From: JBDTCS01 sp039923455 | Lineage (GTDB): Bacteria > Bacteroidota > Ignavibacteria > Palsa-1295 | Direction: 5' to 3' | Assembly (NCBI GenBank): GCA_039923455.1 | Contig: JBDTCS010000225.1 | Coordinates: 1-32,197, forward strand | DNA: 32,197 nt | Shown here: positions 1 through 9,587 of the stretch, in pieces | Layout of the letters: each line of letters opens with the position of its first letter | How positions within the stretch are numbered: the stretch's first letter is position 1 | Position numbers and translations under genes: made by a program | The notes under the pieces: generated by a model | Told to the model about the DNA's origin: nothing | Seen by the model: the letters and a program-made list of their open reading frames with translations, nothing else | Databases searched by the model: none

Positions 1-194
1 AGCGTTGCTTCGCCAACGAGTTCGTACTTCTTCCCGTCCTCGGCTTGCAAAAACCAGCAGCCACCCTCGATATCCGAGTGTGTCATGTTTCCTTCGATAG
101 CCACTTCCTTCTCGGCATGCGCAACGCGCACAAAACCTCCGAGTGTGAGCAGCATAAGGATGAGGTAAATATTTTTTAGCATAATGTTTGTCAT
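1..194 (-). CDS. Small exported protein of unknown function, N-terminal part only
   Basis: Reading leftward from an ATG at 194 gives an open frame that runs off the window edge (about 64 codons seen). A second in-frame ATG at 182 (MLKNIYLILML) is equally possible. The first 25-30 residues form a basic start, a leucine-rich core and an AHA-type cleavage site, so it is very probably exported. The mature part contains DIEGGCWFL followed by GKKYEL, a pattern I associate with short OB-fold-like periplasmic proteins, but that is only an impression. It is divergent from the gene at 383, with a 188-base gap in which I see no clear promoter. The rest of the protein is missing, so its function is unknown. 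Confidence 0.6.
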   Translation of the reverse strand, partial: MTNIMLKNIYLILMLLTLGGFVRVAHAEKEVAIEGNMTHSDIEGGCWFLQAEDGKKYELVGEAT

Positions 195-382
195 TTTGTG
201 TCGTCCAAATATCGGCGCGATCTCCGTTCTGGCTTGTTTCAGATATTGTGCCACATCCGAAGTGCATCCCAGCCCATACAAAAGCATGTATTTTCGAGAA
301 ACATTCGTTCATTCTCCGATCCAATTTTTGGGCATTAATTTGCCACTTGTAACCATTAGGGCCCTCAGTGGTTCTTAGATAG

Positions 383-2167
383 ATGAAACACCACGTAGCA
401 TCTCTGCTCCGATTCGCAATCTTCTGTGCGCTTCTCCTTTTGATTGGAGTGAGTTGTTCATCTGTTGCCTTTGCGCAGCTTGGATTCCCAAGTCAGATGT
501 TCGATCCTGATTGCTACTTTCCACAAGTTGGGACTCCCGGTGAGATTGATACAATTTATGGTTCGGTGCCTTATCAAGAGCTTGGGAATCATCTTTGTGG
601 GATTGGTCCGGCTCCCGGAGAAAAATATAATCGGATCGTCTTTCAGGGTCTTGCACCGATTGCCGATACCAGTTCACACATTCCTGTTGAGCCATCCGAT
701 GTATTTCAGGGAGGCTCCAGTTTCCGACTCAATGCTTTGCATTCTATTGCAAAACTTGGCATTGAAATGCCATATTGCCAGTTCGCTCATTTACGGTCGA
801 AACAATACCTCGATGCCGTCTACCATGCGGGAGGCGGTGTGTTCATATACTGGTCCAATGATAATGGGACCTACGATACGAACCGGGTCACGGAACTTCA
901 TGGAGGAACGCGAGAAGCTCCGATCTATCTCCCTGATGGAGTCCCAATTGTTGGCAACTTTAGCCACGATAGCACGGATGATATTTTGATGTTTTGGGAC
1001 TCTGCATACTTTCCCAAGGCTTATCTTTCCTGGTATGATGGACAAAAGCTTTTTGGGAAGGACACAGCATTCGCAGATTCGACAATATACTTTGATACCA
1101 TTGGACCCTACAGCGGAGGGGAAGTTCGGGCAGGCAGAGCGGCTGACTATCGTGGGACGGGTAGGACTTCGTTTATCGGCGGCGATTATTATCTCAATGC
1201 TTACTTTTTTGCAAACGATCCGCCATTCAGTGTCTCTGGATTCGCACACTCGATGAAGACGGATACCCTATGGACGCACCGAGAAAATCCTCAGCTTGGA
1301 ATAAAGCCACGAATGGGAGCACAAATTTATGCCAATTCGATCACCATGCCCTTATTTCCCAAGGCCTCCGGTGACCACTCAGTGGACTTTCTTACTCTCC
1401 AATTCGATTCTCTTGATAAAGCTAATAACTATCCGGAGCATATTTACTGTTTCAAAGGGGGCCCTCAGTTCGGGACCAAAAGATTCTACCTCGATAGCGC
1501 TGATTATATTCTTCATACGCCTCAGGAGTTCAACATCCCCGGTTTTGGACTTGATGAGTTCGGCATGCACAACTGCGGTGATATGACTGGCTCTGGATAT
1601 AATGTGCTCGAACTCTATGGTGAATATGGTAATGCGCTCAATTCATTTTTTTTCTTTTATGTGACTGGTAAAGCTCTGGATTCGAGAGTCGATATGGCTT
1701 ATGAAATCGATCCGGATGGAGGTGGCCTGCTCGATACCTTGACAGCAGATGGTGACCACCTTGAAGATGTAATTATCGGAATGCCTGGGTATAACTCGTA
1801 TGCCGATGCACAAAATAATAGACTTTCCCTCGGCACAATTCATGTTGTTCACGGCTCGAAACAAATTCCGGTGCATTTGAATGCTCAATTCGATGTGGCT
1901 CAAGCGCAAACTCAAACTGCCACGATAGAGCTATATCCAAATCCGGCAAAAGATAATGCTTCGATTATTCTTCGCGGGCTGGAAGGAGAGGAAGTTTCGA
2001 TTCATGTACGTGATGTTTTGGGCCGAGACGTTTACCACGCAAAACATCGCTCCACCAGCAATGCGGAAGTCTATCGAATGGATGTATCGAGCCTTAGCGC
2101 TGGTAGTTACTCCTTTCAAGTGCAAGGCTCGAAGAACTTTGTCTCCAAACTCACAATTGTAAAATAG
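383..2167 (+). CDS. Secreted FG-GAP-like protein with T9SS type A sorting domain
   Basis: 594 residues. A hydrophobic signal peptide ends near VAFA/Q32. The central part has calcium-loop/FG-GAP-like pieces: NFSHDSTDD near 192-200, DYRGTG near 255-260, and DGDHLEDVIIGMPGY at 456-470 followed by GTIHVVHGS. This is the integrin-type blade pattern that usually forms a beta-propeller. The C-terminus from about residue 514 (IELYPNPAKDN, then VRDVLGRDVY, ending KLTIVK) is a T9SS type A sorting domain, so the protein should cross the outer membrane through the Por machinery and be released or anchored at the surface. Cysteines at 44, 72, 132, 356 and 398 could form disulfides. The ATG at 383 has no Shine-Dalgarno sequence but is directly followed by the signal peptide. 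Ligand and role are unknown. Confidence 0.85.
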   Translation: MKHHVASLLRFAIFCALLLLIGVSCSSVAFAQLGFPSQMFDPDCYFPQVGTPGEIDTIYGSVPYQELGNHLCGIGPAPGEKYNRIVFQGLAPIADTSSHIPVEPSDVFQGGSSFRLNALHSIAKLGIEMPYCQFAHLRSKQYLDAVYHAGGGVFIYWSNDNGTYDTNRVTELHGGTREAPIYLPDGVPIVGNFSHDSTDDILMFWDSAYFPKAYLSWYDGQKLFGKDTAFADSTIYFDTIGPYSGGEVRAGRAADYRGTGRTSFIGGDYYLNAYFFANDPPFSVSGFAHSMKTDTLWTHRENPQLGIKPRMGAQIYANSITMPLFPKASGDHSVDFLTLQFDSLDKANNYPEHIYCFKGGPQFGTKRFYLDSADYILHTPQEFNIPGFGLDEFGMHNCGDMTGSGYNVLELYGEYGNALNSFFFFYVTGKALDSRVDMAYEIDPDGGGLLDTLTADGDHLEDVIIGMPGYNSYADAQNNRLSLGTIHVVHGSKQIPVHLNAQFDVAQAQTQTATIELYPNPAKDNASIILRGLEGEEVSIHVRDVLGRDVYHAKHRSTSNAEVYRMDVSSLSAGSYSFQVQGSKNFVSKLTIVK

Positions 2168-2574
2168 ATTTTATTTTTTCCATGACCGAATGCTTAGTAT
2201 CTTCCTTCGCACCATGTCAAGTCAGCCGCTGATCACACACGTCAATCCTCCGAAAATCCCCGAGAGCTTGTTTCCAATCGGAGGTTTCAATGTTAGTTCA
2301 TTGATGACAGTTCAACGAATTCAAACCCCAAAGGCAAATCCGATAACGTGGGGTTAGATTACCAGATTGGAGCGAACGGAGCATATTCGATAAGAGGCTG
2401 CAATTCGTCTTCATTCAATTCTCATGATCAGCCGAACGGATTGTTCTCTATTCAGTTTATAGCATTGTGCGATCTCCGTTCGTGGCACATGGCCCGAACG
2501 TTTTGTATATTTAAGCTTCCAAAACGAACACCCGATGTTGGGTGCTTGAGCCAAATAAGCGTATTTATCGATCC
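2168..2574 (+). other. Intergenic region, no convincing gene
   Basis: This 407-base gap lies between two plus-strand genes. A T-rich run follows the upstream stop codon, but without a hairpin in front of it. A 47-codon frame begins at ATG 2214 but has no ribosome site, signal peptide or recognisable motif. The words CGAACGGAG and CTCCGTTCG occur as a spaced inverted pair near 2370 and 2475. An AT-rich TATATTTAA near 2505 could belong to the ligase promoter, which is weak evidence. Confidence 0.5.
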
Positions 2575-4194
2575 ATGACCCAAGATCCATTTGCCGATAA
2601 GCTTCCTCCGAAAGAATATTGGGGAGAACGCGTCTACACCAAAAAGGCGCTGCAATATCCCCAGACCCTGAACGCTGCCTATGAACTATTAGAACGCAAT
2701 TGCCAGCGAGGAATGCGTGGCAAAACTGCGATCTACTATAAAGATCTGGTGATTACGTACGGGCATTTGTCGAGCGTTGTGAACCGAATGGGAAACGCAC
2801 TGCGTAAGCTCGGAGTCGAAAAAGGCGATCGTGTGATGCTTCGTTTTCCGAACACGCCAACTGCTGTCGCCGCTTGGCTTGCAACGCTTGAGATTGGCGG
2901 AGTCGCCGTGATGATCATGCCGATGTTGCGTGCACGCGAGATTTATTATCGGACGAATGACTCCGGATGCAAATTAGTGCTTTGCGATGTCAATTCTATC
3001 GATGAAGTTCGCAAGGCTGAACCGATGATGGATACGGTTAAGAAGATTCTCGTCTGCGATGGCGAAGATAGCGACTACGAATCCTTCGAGAATTTATTCG
3101 TGAACGAAGACGAGTGGCTTGAGCCTGAAGTGCTATCGCGTAATGATCTGGCTTTGATCGGATATACTTCCGGCTCGACGGGCGATGCAAAAGGGACGGT
3201 ACATTTTCAAGATGACGTACTGGCAATCGCTGATGCGTATGCGGCTTCGGTGCTGCGTCCGAACGAGAACGATATTTTTACCGGTCATCCCTCACTCTCG
3301 TTTACATTCGGTTTGGGTGGCTTGCTCATTTTTCCGTTTCGCGTCGGAGCGAGCGTTGCGTTGCTCGATCACTTTACACCGGAGAACATGTTAAAGACTA
3401 TCGTGGATTACAAAGCTACGATTGCCTTTTGCGCACCAACCTGTTACAACATGATGATGCGGCTCGATGCCGATGGAACCTACGATCTTTCAAAACTTCG
3501 CGTTGGTGTTAGCGCCGGTGAGACGCTTCCAAAATCTGTGTATGATCGCTGGAAAGCAAAATACGGAATTGATCTACTCGATGGTATCGGCTCGACGGAG
3601 ATGCTTCACATCTTTGTCTCAAACAAGCCCGGTGATATTCGTCCGGGCGCAACCGGTAAGGCAGTCGAAGGTTACGAAGCGAAGATCATAGACGACGATG
3701 GCAAAGAATTGCCACGGAATACCGCCGGACTACTTGCGGTAAAGGGCCCAACAGGTTGCCGTTATTGGAACAAACCCGAGCGACAAATGGGCTATGTGAA
3801 GAACGGCTGGAACGTGCCGGGTGACGTCTTCCTGCAAGACGATGATGGATATTTTTGGTATCAGTGCCGCAACGACGATCTGATAATCAGCGGTGGCTAC
3901 AATGTTTCTCCTCCGGAGCTTGAAGCAGTGATCAACGAACACGAAGCCGTCAAAGAATCAGCGGTTGTTCCGAAGCCTGACGAATTGCGTGGCTCGATCG
4001 TGAAAGCCTATATCGTGCTTCAGCCCGGTCAAACTCCGAGCGACGCGCTGATCAAAGAGATTCAGGATTTCGTCAAACGCGAACTCGCACCATATAAATA
4101 TCCGCGAGAGATCAGCTTCATCGATGCACTCCCCAGAACCGATACCGGCAAAGTGCAGCGATTTGTTCTCAGAGATCGAGCACGTACGGAATAA
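2575..4194 (+). CDS. Aryl-CoA ligase, 2-aminobenzoate/benzoate-CoA ligase-like (AMP-forming)
   Basis: 539 residues from ATG 2575. A GTG at 2542 would add 11 residues that do not fit the family start. It is an ANL-superfamily enzyme that activates a carboxylic acid with ATP to an acyl-adenylate and transfers it to CoA in the cytoplasm. Visible motifs are the phosphate loop TSGSTGDAKG (198-207), GIGSTE (337-342), the ribose-binding Asp in PGDVF (D417), the hinge region RNDDLIISGGYNVSPPELE (432-450) and the catalytic Lys in PRTDTGKVQR (K526). The N-terminal pattern (LPPKEYW, YPQTLNAAYELL, later MPMLRARE) resembles 2-aminobenzoate-CoA ligases more than acetyl-CoA synthetases. The substrate is inferred, not shown. 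No ring-hydroxylating or ring-reducing partner sits beside it. It converges with the gene ending at 4228. Confidence 0.85.
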   Translation: MTQDPFADKLPPKEYWGERVYTKKALQYPQTLNAAYELLERNCQRGMRGKTAIYYKDLVITYGHLSSVVNRMGNALRKLGVEKGDRVMLRFPNTPTAVAAWLATLEIGGVAVMIMPMLRAREIYYRTNDSGCKLVLCDVNSIDEVRKAEPMMDTVKKILVCDGEDSDYESFENLFVNEDEWLEPEVLSRNDLALIGYTSGSTGDAKGTVHFQDDVLAIADAYAASVLRPNENDIFTGHPSLSFTFGLGGLLIFPFRVGASVALLDHFTPENMLKTIVDYKATIAFCAPTCYNMMMRLDADGTYDLSKLRVGVSAGETLPKSVYDRWKAKYGIDLLDGIGSTEMLHIFVSNKPGDIRPGATGKAVEGYEAKIIDDDGKELPRNTAGLLAVKGPTGCRYWNKPERQMGYVKNGWNVPGDVFLQDDDGYFWYQCRNDDLIISGGYNVSPPELEAVINEHEAVKESAVVPKPDELRGSIVKAYIVLQPGQTPSDALIKEIQDFVKRELAPYKYPREISFIDALPRTDTGKVQRFVLRDRARTE

Positions 4195-4227
4195 ACTTAG
4201 CGAACAAGCTTTGCAAATAAACCTATT

Positions 4228-7200
4228 CTACTTTCGAATCAGAATGCGTGTCGTTGATACTTTGTCCGGTGTCACGATGCGCAAATAGCGTGGACCGGAA
4301 GCACCACGAAGATCGAGCTCGATCTTTTCGACCTCTCCCGAATGTGTAAAGATCAAATTTTTATGTTCGAGCGCATTCCCGAGTGCATCGAAGACTTCGA
4401 TGGATCCGTCGTTCTGATAGTGTGGGTTTACCGCAAACTCTAACCAGATGTGCGAAGTCGTCGGATTGGGACTAACTCGCAACAGATCCACTAAGCCGGT
4501 TGCTGACATCGAATGCGAAATCAAGTTATCGCCGCAGCCTGGTGTGAGTGTGTAGGTCGTCGCAGCGTTCGCAAGCACACTCGTGCTCAAGCATGATGCG
4601 GTCACGCGTGAGTTTTCAATCGCAGCATGTAGAAGCGCGATGTTCGTGAAAAAAGTATCGGTTACAAACGAACGAAGCTTCACCCACCCGAGTATTCCGG
4701 CTTTGAGCACTTGAATCGCAGGCAGCGTTAGTTGCACAAACACGCTATCGTTTTTTTCAACATTGAATGTGGTTACGGTCGCACCTGCGCATTCCGTTCC
4801 GGCGAGATCCATACCTGTCGGTGTCAGTAGATCTGTTCGCAGATGGAGCGAGAAGCTAACAGTAGATGCTCCGAGCGTACACGCATCCAGCAAATATATT
4901 GGCAACTCAAAGAGAGAGCTTACCGGCCCGACCATCGCGGTATCATGCAGTGCTACACGCAACGCAGTCGGTACAATACCTGTCTGCGAAAGTGTGATCG
5001 TCGTATCATACTTCGTACCATCATGTCTGCGCAAGTGCAGTGTGAAGATCGCAGTGCGAGTGCCGAAACCTTGCGGCTGAAAAATACCTGTCAGCGAAAC
5101 GGCTCCACCGGACGTGATGATCTGTGGAAGATTCGCATCGAGTGAGTAGTCACTCGAGCCGGTGCCGGAGATCGCTGCGGAATCATAAAAGAGCGTGTCG
5201 CAGGTTGTGTTCGAAAGCGTTACGGAGAATGGTGCCTGCGTGCATAGGGCTACGGAAGTAATATTCGCTGTGAGCTCGATGCGTCCTGAATCACTGACAC
5301 CTTGTCCGCTGAGCACCACGGTTTTTTCACCTGCGCTTGTTTGAATGCGAAGAGTCGTGGTCGTTGAGAACGAACCGAGCGGTTGAAATTTGATCTTAAT
5401 CGCTCTGGATGCATTCTGCGCGATCGTGCCGAGCAGCCCTTGCGTCAGGCTAAATCCTTTCGTCATATCATCGACGCCGATCGCGGTAACGTCGACATCA
5501 CCGCAGCCAATGTTCGTCGCTGTGATCGTAAACTCTTTGCTCGAACAGGTTGATACCGATCCGAAATCAACCGGTGATGGAGTCAGCACAAGATTCGGCG
5601 CACCAGGCTTGCCGATACCTGTGATCGTGAGCGTTGTATCGAAACTCTGCACACCAAGATGTGCGTGAACTGTCACCTGCTGCCGAATCGTATCTGTTGT
5701 CGATGGATGAAACCGTACGCGAATCACTGCCGAAGAATCTGGCGAGAGCGTCTTGCCACCAGCGGCATCGAGAAATACAAACGGTGGCGCGACCGACACC
5801 GAGTCAAGCGTCAGATCGGAACATGATGTATTCCGAAATCCGATCGCAACTTCGGCTGAGTCACATGGCGAAGAGCTTATGGTTGCTTGAACCAGCTTCA
5901 ATCCACGAGAGCCTGCGACACCGTTGCCTACAAGCGAAACAGAGTCCGAACTCAGATTGGAAATAAAATAGAGCGCACCGGCTTGTGCGCCAAGCGTGCT
6001 CGGTTTGAAGCGAACAAGATAACTTCTACTATTTCCTGCATCGAGCGTGATCGGACGGAACGAGGAAAGTACCGTGAATGCTCCACCGCTCGTCCGAAGT
6101 GTCGTCAGCTTGATCGGCGTGCAGCTCATATTGGTAACAGTAACTTCTCGTAGCGAATCACCTGTGCAATTATTCTCCGTACCAAAGTCGATGATGCCTG
6201 GAGCTGTTTGCGTCGTGAGTTGTAGTTTCTTGCTGGGTGTAAGTCCCTGCAAGAGAACTGTGACGGTGGTGTCTTCGGTGTAGCCGTCTTTCTGGCGAAG
6301 CCGGAGATGTATTGCGAAGGTTCTCGTGCCGATCCGCAGTGGATGATACGATAGCCTTAAACTATCCTTCAGTGATTGTGCGAAATAACTTTTTGCTCCA
6401 ACTCCTCCGCGAAGGAATAGCTCGCCGATTGTATCGTCAACAAACGTAGCCGACATCAGTGTCGCTGAATCACATGCATTTAGTGACAGGCTTACGAAGA
6501 CATTCGCACTATCGCAAACCGGTGAGCTGATCACGGAAGCACCGAGTTGATTGATTTGTGTAAGCTTTAGGATAGAGGGTGATAGCGTACCGTCGCCACC
6601 ATCGACAGTTTTGTAAATACCACCTGCTCCATCGAAGGCATAGACAACCGCTCCGCGACCGGTGACAGAAAATCTGGTGTCGTTGTTATTGTTTGGTCCA
6701 CCGACAGCAACCCAGCTCGCCCCACGATCAAGCGTACGCAATAATCCCTTGGGTGATGCAGCAGCCGTATCTTTTCCCCCTTGTGCGTATACTACACTCC
6801 TGCATCCAAGCGATCCCGATATTCCGCCGGATAGCCAATCCGATTTTCCCGACCATGATGAGACGAACGTAATTCCACCATCCGTCGATCGCATGATAGC
6901 TCCGGAGCCCTTGCCGCCTGAGTTGTCGCGCTCGCTGGCATAAAAGAATTGCCCGGAAGCAACATCAGCAAACACAGTCCACGCCTCCTGTCCCGGTGCA
7001 TTTTGTGTCCAGGAATTGCCGCCATCGCCTGTTCGTAAATGCGGTGAGAGCGCAGCACACTCGGCGGAGACATAACCCGTTTGGTCATTTAGGAAATCGA
7101 TTCCGAGTATTCCCCCATTGGCTGGACTGATCTGACGAAAGCTGACGCCTCCGTTGGTAGAGAGCTTGACACCTTCATATCGCTCCGTAAAAAAAACTCC

Positions 7201-7626
7201 ACGACCCGTCTCACGAATGGAGACCGGAAACGTGGCTTGATATTGCAAGCGCCAAAATAATCCGCCATCGGTCGTGCGATAGATTCCGCTCCAACCTTGA
7301 TCGTTCGCTTCTTTGATCGTCGCCCAACCGTGCTGCCGATCACGAAAATATAGATCGGTCACTTCGCCATCCAATACCGGAATAGGAAAATTTGCCTGCA
7401 ACCACGTCTTACCACCATCGGTCGTGGAAAAAATATTTGCGTTGCCGCCGGAGAGGTAATTTCCGGTGCCGATAAATCCTTCATTCGCATTAAAGAAGAA
7501 CGAACACGATCCGTTGCCCGGAAACTTGGCAACCTGCACCCAATGCGGTTGGGCAAACGCGTTCGTTGAAACAATACCTACGAGGCCGAAAAGCAGCGCG
7601 ATGAGAGATAGCCGAAATGTTTTCAT
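4228..7626 (-). CDS. Large T9SS cargo: YCF48/BNR propeller, five Ig-like (choice-of-anchor D) repeats, sorting domain
   Basis: 1132 residues from ATG 7626. The longer frame from 7671 would overlap the upstream gene and add 15 residues before the signal peptide. Order: signal peptide ending AFA/Q; residues about 26-355 with repeated TTDGGKTW, TTDGGLFW and STDGGITF turns, typical of YCF48/BNR-type propellers; residues about 360-885 with five Ig-like repeats of the choice-of-anchor-D/HYDIN type (NGV, GIG and GQG ends, VRFKPS-like strands); a further beta-rich region; and a T9SS type A sorting domain from about 1045 (VSPNPTTS, later FDALGN, ending ILIRK). Each Ig repeat starts with a close cysteine pair. 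Only 25 bases separate it from the upstream gene on the same strand, so the two are probably co-transcribed. Likely a surface or secreted protein of unknown ligand. Confidence 0.85.
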   Translation of the reverse strand: MKTFRLSLIALLFGLVGIVSTNAFAQPHWVQVAKFPGNGSCSFFFNANEGFIGTGNYLSGGNANIFSTTDGGKTWLQANFPIPVLDGEVTDLYFRDRQHGWATIKEANDQGWSGIYRTTDGGLFWRLQYQATFPVSIRETGRGVFFTERYEGVKLSTNGGVSFRQISPANGGILGIDFLNDQTGYVSAECAALSPHLRTGDGGNSWTQNAPGQEAWTVFADVASGQFFYASERDNSGGKGSGAIMRSTDGGITFVSSWSGKSDWLSGGISGSLGCRSVVYAQGGKDTAAASPKGLLRTLDRGASWVAVGGPNNNNDTRFSVTGRGAVVYAFDGAGGIYKTVDGGDGTLSPSILKLTQINQLGASVISSPVCDSANVFVSLSLNACDSATLMSATFVDDTIGELFLRGGVGAKSYFAQSLKDSLRLSYHPLRIGTRTFAIHLRLRQKDGYTEDTTVTVLLQGLTPSKKLQLTTQTAPGIIDFGTENNCTGDSLREVTVTNMSCTPIKLTTLRTSGGAFTVLSSFRPITLDAGNSRSYLVRFKPSTLGAQAGALYFISNLSSDSVSLVGNGVAGSRGLKLVQATISSSPCDSAEVAIGFRNTSCSDLTLDSVSVAPPFVFLDAAGGKTLSPDSSAVIRVRFHPSTTDTIRQQVTVHAHLGVQSFDTTLTITGIGKPGAPNLVLTPSPVDFGSVSTCSSKEFTITATNIGCGDVDVTAIGVDDMTKGFSLTQGLLGTIAQNASRAIKIKFQPLGSFSTTTTLRIQTSAGEKTVVLSGQGVSDSGRIELTANITSVALCTQAPFSVTLSNTTCDTLFYDSAAISGTGSSDYSLDANLPQIITSGGAVSLTGIFQPQGFGTRTAIFTLHLRRHDGTKYDTTITLSQTGIVPTALRVALHDTAMVGPVSSLFELPIYLLDACTLGASTVSFSLHLRTDLLTPTGMDLAGTECAGATVTTFNVEKNDSVFVQLTLPAIQVLKAGILGWVKLRSFVTDTFFTNIALLHAAIENSRVTASCLSTSVLANAATTYTLTPGCGDNLISHSMSATGLVDLLRVSPNPTTSHIWLEFAVNPHYQNDGSIEVFDALGNALEHKNLIFTHSGEVEKIELDLRGASGPRYLRIVTPDKVSTTRILIRK

Positions 7627-7651
7627 ACGAGGTGTTTCCAATTTGACTCTC

Positions 7652-9532
7652 TCAACGAATGATAAGAACATGTTGAACTTGCATGACGACTCCGGCTTCT
7701 GTTGTCGCGCTCTTGTTCGAAGTCACCTGAACTATATATTCACCGGCAGCAAGAGCCGAAACATCAAGCATCACGCGAGCATTTGTTGTGACACTCGAAG
7801 TCATTGTAACGCGACCCATTACGTCGCGCACCACGATCTCACGGATCCGCGAAGTTTTGTCAGGCAATTCAATAGACAAGAATCCTCTTGCCGGATTTGG
7901 AAAAAGAGCAAACTGCGCTTGTACCGATGACGCTCCCACCGATGCAGTCTGCGTACCCACTCCTGCTACATTGATGAACGTATGTCCCGCGCTTGTGCCG
8001 AGCTCGAGTGCTTCGAGATAGGGTGTCTCGGCAGTTGGAGTGAATCGCACGTTGAATTTTACGGAGTCGCCGCTCTTGAGTATGATTGGAAAAGTCTTCG
8101 TATCGATTGCAAAGAGTGTTGGATTGCTTGAAACGAGACTATCAATTCTAAGTGATTCACATCCATCACTATATACGACAAGCGACTGCTGCTTCGTCGA
8201 ATCCACTTTGACCTGTCCGAAGTTGAGCTTATTGGTTTTGAGCATTACGTGAGCCGGCATACTCACGCCTCGTGGAACAACCGAAAAATCGCGATATTCA
8301 CTTATACCGGATTGGCTCGATCGTGTCCAAAGCCTAAGCACCGCTGAATCAAGCCCGAGCAGCTTAGCTCGGTATGAATAATTTATTGTGAGCACCTGCC
8401 CATTCGCGATTGAACCAAGCGAACCCGTCCGATTAAATATGCCGGTCGTGCGAAGCACCGTGATCGAGTCGACGAACAGCGGAACACAATCGAGATAGTT
8501 TACATGAATGCCAAATGTCGTAGTGCCGCTACCACAAATCGAACTCGTGATGCCGGTGTCAGCACTGACTGTTACCCACTGAATCACATTCGTCGTGATC
8601 GTCCCATTGACACCATCGGTAGACTCGGAAAGTGTGCCGCTGGAATCGAGCCAGAACATTGTCGCACCACGATCGAAGGTGCAGATGTGCATGAAGCGAA
8701 TGGATGCGAAATTTGCCGGACCGGCTTCTTGAAAAAATTGTGCGTGCGATTGCGAACGAAGAAACGAGCCGCGCTGATAAATTGGCGCCACATAAAAAAC
8801 GCCGGAGCAATCATGTGCACCAACCACTTGCCCTTGCACGCTATCGAACAAGCTTGAACATGGCTTCCACGTTTGCGCGCCATCTTTCGATTGTAGAACC
8901 GGATCACCTCCGACCATCGTCAAACCGGTAAAACGATCAATGTAAACCGAACGCGCACCTGCGGTTATTGCGGAAGTTGCCGTCCAATCGGCACCACCGT
9001 TCGATGTGCGATAGACGGTTGAACCTGCCGCTGCAACGAGATTCATGTCGTCCAGATAATCTACACCAGCGACCGTATCGGTTGCGAGAATTCCGGCGCA
9101 GTTCGTGAAGCTATTTCCATCAGTAGAAAATTTTAGCGTCTTGCCATCAACAACAAAAACGAACGAGCGGGTAGCGAGTAGCAATCGAATGTTGTTACCT
9201 GCAATCTGCTTGTTCCATTCTGTCCAGCCTTTGGTACCGCGATACAGTCCGTCATTTTTTACGGTTGCCCAGCCGGTTGTGCTATCTATTACTAGTATCG
9301 ATGTGACTGTACCTGTAGTGATCTGCACTCCATTGTGTCCCGCGGCGTCCCACTTTTCGATCGTCGTTCCAGCTCCACCGATGCCGGTGAGTCCCGTGCC
9401 GGTCGGAAGAAAATCCATCGCGGTGATCGTGCGTGGGTCGAGCAACTTCCATTTTGCACGCGCAAGATCACCACCTGATATTATCAGGCATAGTGCTAAG
9501 CCAAACTGCACCAACGTAAATAATTTTTTCAC
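7652..9532 (-). CDS. T9SS cargo with YCF48-like propeller and one or two Ig-like domains
   Basis: 626 residues from a GTG at 9532. I prefer this start to the frame opening at 9571 because GGAGAG lies seven bases upstream and the product begins MKKLFTLVQFG, a clean signal peptide ending LARA. Residues about 27-330 contain degenerate propeller turns such as SNGGADWT and SKDGAQTW. A cysteine-paired beta domain follows (CGSG to YLDC). From about 430 comes a choice-of-anchor-D domain (KLNFGQVKVDS, FNVRFTPTAETPY, NVAGVG). The T9SS type A sorting domain starts about 541 (FALFPNPARG, VVRDVMGR, ending HVLIIR). It shares its architecture with the gene that follows at 7626 and is probably a diverged relative in the same transcription unit. 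Confidence 0.85.
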   Translation of the reverse strand: MKKLFTLVQFGLALCLIISGGDLARAKWKLLDPRTITAMDFLPTGTGLTGIGGAGTTIEKWDAAGHNGVQITTGTVTSILVIDSTTGWATVKNDGLYRGTKGWTEWNKQIAGNNIRLLLATRSFVFVVDGKTLKFSTDGNSFTNCAGILATDTVAGVDYLDDMNLVAAAGSTVYRTSNGGADWTATSAITAGARSVYIDRFTGLTMVGGDPVLQSKDGAQTWKPCSSLFDSVQGQVVGAHDCSGVFYVAPIYQRGSFLRSQSHAQFFQEAGPANFASIRFMHICTFDRGATMFWLDSSGTLSESTDGVNGTITTNVIQWVTVSADTGITSSICGSGTTTFGIHVNYLDCVPLFVDSITVLRTTGIFNRTGSLGSIANGQVLTINYSYRAKLLGLDSAVLRLWTRSSQSGISEYRDFSVVPRGVSMPAHVMLKTNKLNFGQVKVDSTKQQSLVVYSDGCESLRIDSLVSSNPTLFAIDTKTFPIILKSGDSVKFNVRFTPTAETPYLEALELGTSAGHTFINVAGVGTQTASVGASSVQAQFALFPNPARGFLSIELPDKTSRIREIVVRDVMGRVTMTSSVTTNARVMLDVSALAAGEYIVQVTSNKSATTEAGVVMQVQHVLIIR

Positions 9533-9539
9533 AATGCAA

Positions 9540-9545
9540 CTCTCC
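9540..9545 (-). promoter_or_regulatory. Shine-Dalgarno site that fixes a GTG start
   Basis: On the minus strand GGAGAG lies seven bases upstream of the GTG at 9532. Most genes in this window lack a recognisable Shine-Dalgarno sequence, so this one is useful for choosing the start. Confidence 0.65.
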
Positions 9546-9587
9546 GACGATAACACCTGACACACAATCAATCAGGCGAGACAGGTT

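Noticed and set aside
455..460. Possible lipobox Cys (IGVSC) in the signal peptide of the first T9SS protein
   Set aside because: The residue at -3 is Gly rather than a large aliphatic residue, and a good signal peptidase I site (AFA/Q) follows seven residues later. The C-terminal sorting domain also argues for the T9SS route.
2214..2357. 47-codon plus-strand frame after the first T9SS gene
   Set aside because: No ribosome site and no similarity I can recognise. A frame of this length is common by chance.
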